Shown here: piece by piece, positions 62,392 through 64,000 of the stretch
Layout: each line of letters begins with the position of its first letter
How positions within the stretch are numbered: the first letter of the stretch is position 1
Assembly (NCBI GenBank): GCA_002478265.1
Contig: DLNC01000019.1
Span: 1-64,000 of the forward strand
Direction of reading: 5' to 3'
Source: Syntrophaceae bacterium UBA7520
Lineage (GTDB): Bacteria > Desulfobacterota > Syntrophia > Syntrophales > Smithellaceae
Length of the DNA stretch: 64,000 bases
Program-made: the position numbers and the translations under genes
Notes under the pieces: model-generated
Told to the model about the DNA's origin: nothing
What the model saw: only the letters and a program-made list of their open reading frames with translations
Database searches by the model: none

Positions 62392-62442
62392 GACAATCGG
62401 CGCAATCGCTATCGTGGAGAAAAACAATTAAGGTCAATCAAA

Positions 62443-62832
62443 ATGCTGAAAACAAAATCTGTAGCATCGCCGATTGATAAAGAAAAGGACGGGCTGCGCA
62501 TTCTTGTAACGTGCTTTCGCGGCAGGGGTTTGCCGTCTTCACGTTACTATGTCTGGATGTCTTCTTTGGGGCCAAGCGAAAAGCTTTTAAGTAAAATGCA
62601 GAAAGGTAAAATTAATTGGCAGCAATTTGCAGTCAAAAAAGAGATTTTCGAAAGCCGCGAATTTGACAAAAGCAACGAGACGATAAAGAATCATGGACAA
62701 AAATTCTCACTGCGTCTATTAAAGCACATGGCAAAGAGGGATAATGTCACGCTGATGTGCCATTGCGCGGAAGACCAAAAACAATGTCATCGGCATATAC
62801 TTAAGGCAGTTATTGAAAGCAAAAAGATTTAA
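62443..62832 (+). CDS. DUF488 family protein
   Basis: 129-residue protein of the DUF488 type. The N-terminal part ILVTCFRGRGLPSSRYYVWM and the C-terminal signature VTLMCHCAEDQKQCHRHIL, with conserved Cys and His residues, are clear. The family is uncharacterised; the Cys/His motif suggests metal binding or a catalytic thiol. AAGG lies before the ATG. It stands between the methylase remnant and the AbiE genes in an accessory stretch. Confidence 0.85.
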   Translation: MLKTKSVASPIDKEKDGLRILVTCFRGRGLPSSRYYVWMSSLGPSEKLLSKMQKGKINWQQFAVKKEIFESREFDKSNETIKNHGQKFSLRLLKHMAKRDNVTLMCHCAEDQKQCHRHILKAVIESKKI

Positions 62833-62999
62833 GAAAAGCCATATTTCTATACGCTTATCCGGCCGGATCTTATAAAACCGCCAAAAAAAACATGGCTTTC
62901 CTGTCTATTAGATAACCTGCACAGCGATATCGCTTTCTCCGGTTTTTTAGTTTAAAAATATTAATATTAGATGACTAAAACTATATAAACAACCATATA

Positions 63000-63041
63000 T
63001 TTAAACCAATTATTGACATTAGTTTAAATTTATTGTTAAAT
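63000..63041 (+). promoter_or_regulatory. AbiE promoter with inverted repeats
   Basis: TTGACA (63013-63018), 17 bases, TTAAAT (63036-63041). The inverted repeat TTTAAAC (63000-63006) / GTTTAAA (63022-63028) covers the -35 box. A second pair, TTTTAGT (62945-62951) / ACTAAAA (62974-62980), lies upstream. AbiEi antitoxins are known to repress their own operon by binding inverted repeats, so these are good candidate operators. Confidence 0.6.
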
Positions 63042-63048
63042 AACGACT

Positions 63049-63828
63049 ATGAGTGCGGAAACTAAAACAAAAATAAACCGTCTTATAAACCAGTGGACCG
63101 CCGGTACTCCCAGCACTACGTCTTATCTGGACGCAACTGGTTTCAGCGGGGATTTACTTGTCAAATATAAGAATAGCGGTTGGCTGGAATCATTCGGCCG
63201 CGGCGCTTATATCCGCGCGGGGGATAAAGTGGATTGGCCGGGCGCTCTCTATACACTTCAGGCGCAACTTTCTCTTCCTGTTCATGCAGGAGGGAAAACA
63301 GCTCTTCAACTGAAAGGATATGCTCATTATCTGCCTGCGCGGCAAAATGAGGTTTTTCTGTATGGCCCCCACGGGCTGATATTGCCGTCTTGGTTTAAGG
63401 GTGAGCGCTTTGGCGTGAAATTTGTTTTGACGCGGACAAATTTATTCCCCGCGGATTTTACCGAAGGCTTTACAGCTTTCAAAGAACATGGTTTTTCGGT
63501 CAGGATAGCCGCTCCGGAAAGAGCGGCTATGGAGATGCTTCACCTTGTTCCCCAAAAAGTCGGATTCGACGAAGCACAGTTGCTTATAGAAAATCTTGCC
63601 GCCCTGCACGGTGATGTTGTTCAGCGTCTTCTTGTCGCCTGCCGGTCGGTTAAAGTAAAAAGGCTGTTTCTCTATATGGCGGAGCAGAAAGAGCATCCCT
63701 GGTTATCAAAGCTGGATTTATCACGAATCAATCTGGGAAAAGGCAAAAGGATGGTTGTCCCACATGGCAAATTGGACGCGAAATATTTGATAACCGTTCC
63801 CAAAACATACGAAGGAACACCGCCATGA
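63049..63828 (+). CDS. abiEi: type IV toxin-antitoxin system antitoxin AbiEi
   Basis: Antitoxin and autorepressor of 259 residues. The N-terminal winged helix (LDATGFSGDLLVKYKNSGWL, GRGAYIRAGD) is followed by a C-terminal domain with GGKTALQLKGYAHYLP and AAPERAAMEMLHLVP, both typical of AbiEi. The toxin gene overlaps its stop (ATGA), the normal order. The promoter upstream carries inverted repeats. AbiE systems act in phage abortive infection and plasmid stability. Confidence 0.92.
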   Translation: MSAETKTKINRLINQWTAGTPSTTSYLDATGFSGDLLVKYKNSGWLESFGRGAYIRAGDKVDWPGALYTLQAQLSLPVHAGGKTALQLKGYAHYLPARQNEVFLYGPHGLILPSWFKGERFGVKFVLTRTNLFPADFTEGFTAFKEHGFSVRIAAPERAAMEMLHLVPQKVGFDEAQLLIENLAALHGDVVQRLLVACRSVKVKRLFLYMAEQKEHPWLSKLDLSRINLGKGKRMVVPHGKLDAKYLITVPKTYEGTPP

Positions 63829-64000
63829 TTAATGATCTTTATTTCAAACAGGCCGAATTGCTGCTGCGGATACTGCCCATCATTGACAGGGAATCCGTCT
63901 TTGCCCTGAAAGGCGGGACAGCAATCAATTTTTTTGTACGGGATTTGCCCCGTATCTCCATAGATATTGACCTTGCCTATCTTCCCGTTGACGAAAGGGA
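63825..64000 (+). CDS. abiEii: AbiEii toxin, nucleotidyltransferase (5' part)
   Basis: The first 58 codons only; the gene runs past the window end. ATGATTAATG at 63825 overlaps the antitoxin stop. The visible part has FALKGGTAINFFVRDLPRIS and IDIDLAYLP, the GGT/A-x-N and S-x-DIDL motifs of the AbiEii nucleotidyltransferase, where the two Asp residues bind metal. Characterised toxins add nucleotides to tRNA or other targets. The frame is intact as far as it can be seen. Confidence 0.92.
   Translation, partial: MINDLYFKQAELLLRILPIIDRESVFALKGGTAINFFVRDLPRISIDIDLAYLPVDER

Overview
The window reads as one chromosomal segment of an anaerobic Gram-negative bacterium, most likely a deltaproteobacterium of the Syntrophales type. 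This is an inference: it rests on outer-membrane barrel proteins ending in Phe, lspA and lipoproteins, tripartite tricarboxylate transporters, a propionyl-CoA synthetase of PrpE type, and the order yqeY-dnaG-rpoD-tRNA(CAU)-zinc-ribbon-RNase H. TTG and GTG starts are frequent (radA, tctB, tctA, hisA, dnaG, mnmG, pdxS and others). No rRNA operon, complete insertion sequence, prophage or CRISPR array was seen.

Layout. 0.1-5.1 kb: an SDR epimerase and a PNPOx-like protein on the minus strand, then radA and groES-groEL closed by a strong terminator. 5.2-10.2 kb: a GNAT gene, then a minus-strand envelope cluster (YejM-like sulfatase, membrane metallophosphoesterase, DedA protein, polysaccharide deacetylase). 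10.2-17.4 kb: an AT-rich gene-free stretch, htpX, ileS-lspA, and a Trk/Ktr potassium uptake pair. 17.6-23.4 kb: a TctCBA transporter flanked by two paralogous porin-like barrels. 24.2-32.0 kb: one long co-directional run hisI-hisG-hisB-(periplasmic protein)-hisA-HIT-yqeY-dnaG-rpoD, then a CAU tRNA, a zinc-ribbon coiled-coil protein and an RNase HI homologue. 33.5-43.8 kb: a chagasin-like inhibitor, amtB-glnK with a sigma-54 promoter, an SMR exporter, a PAS-GGDEF protein, pdxS-pdxT, hisH-hisF and a radical SAM protein. 43.9-52.0 kb: a dispersed inverted-repeat element, mnmG, a lytic transglycosylase, an aminotransferase, an SH3 protein, an M48 lipoprotein and a CHASE2 adenylate cyclase. 52.0-54.3 kb: an AT-rich accessory patch with a frameshifted TIR-like gene, a decayed methyltransferase end, a PsiF-like protein and an intact methyltransferase. 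54.4-61.3 kb: an amidohydrolase, prpE with a TetR regulator, and a divergent pair (flavin oxidoreductase and alpha/beta hydrolase with a DUF1330 protein) whose shared promoter region carries two matching palindromes. 61.4-64.0 kb: a CheR-like methyltransferase, the tail of a lost restriction-modification gene beside a palindromic repeat, a DUF488 protein and the start of an AbiE toxin-antitoxin operon that runs off the window.

The observations most worth a second look are: (1) an rpoD in its usual operon place whose product has regions 1.1 to 4.1 but no recognisable region 4.2, replaced by an unrelated Lys-rich 46-residue tail; (2) a TIR-like gene split at a canonical A_AAA_AAC slippery heptamer; (3) two distant, gene-free AT-rich regions that share the same ordered set of short blocks and the palindrome TTCGACA-N4-TGTCGA; and (4) a TetR-type operator pair TACAAC-N4-GTTGTA controlling a divergent catabolic locus. 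All functions are read from motifs and recalled family knowledge; no database search was run.
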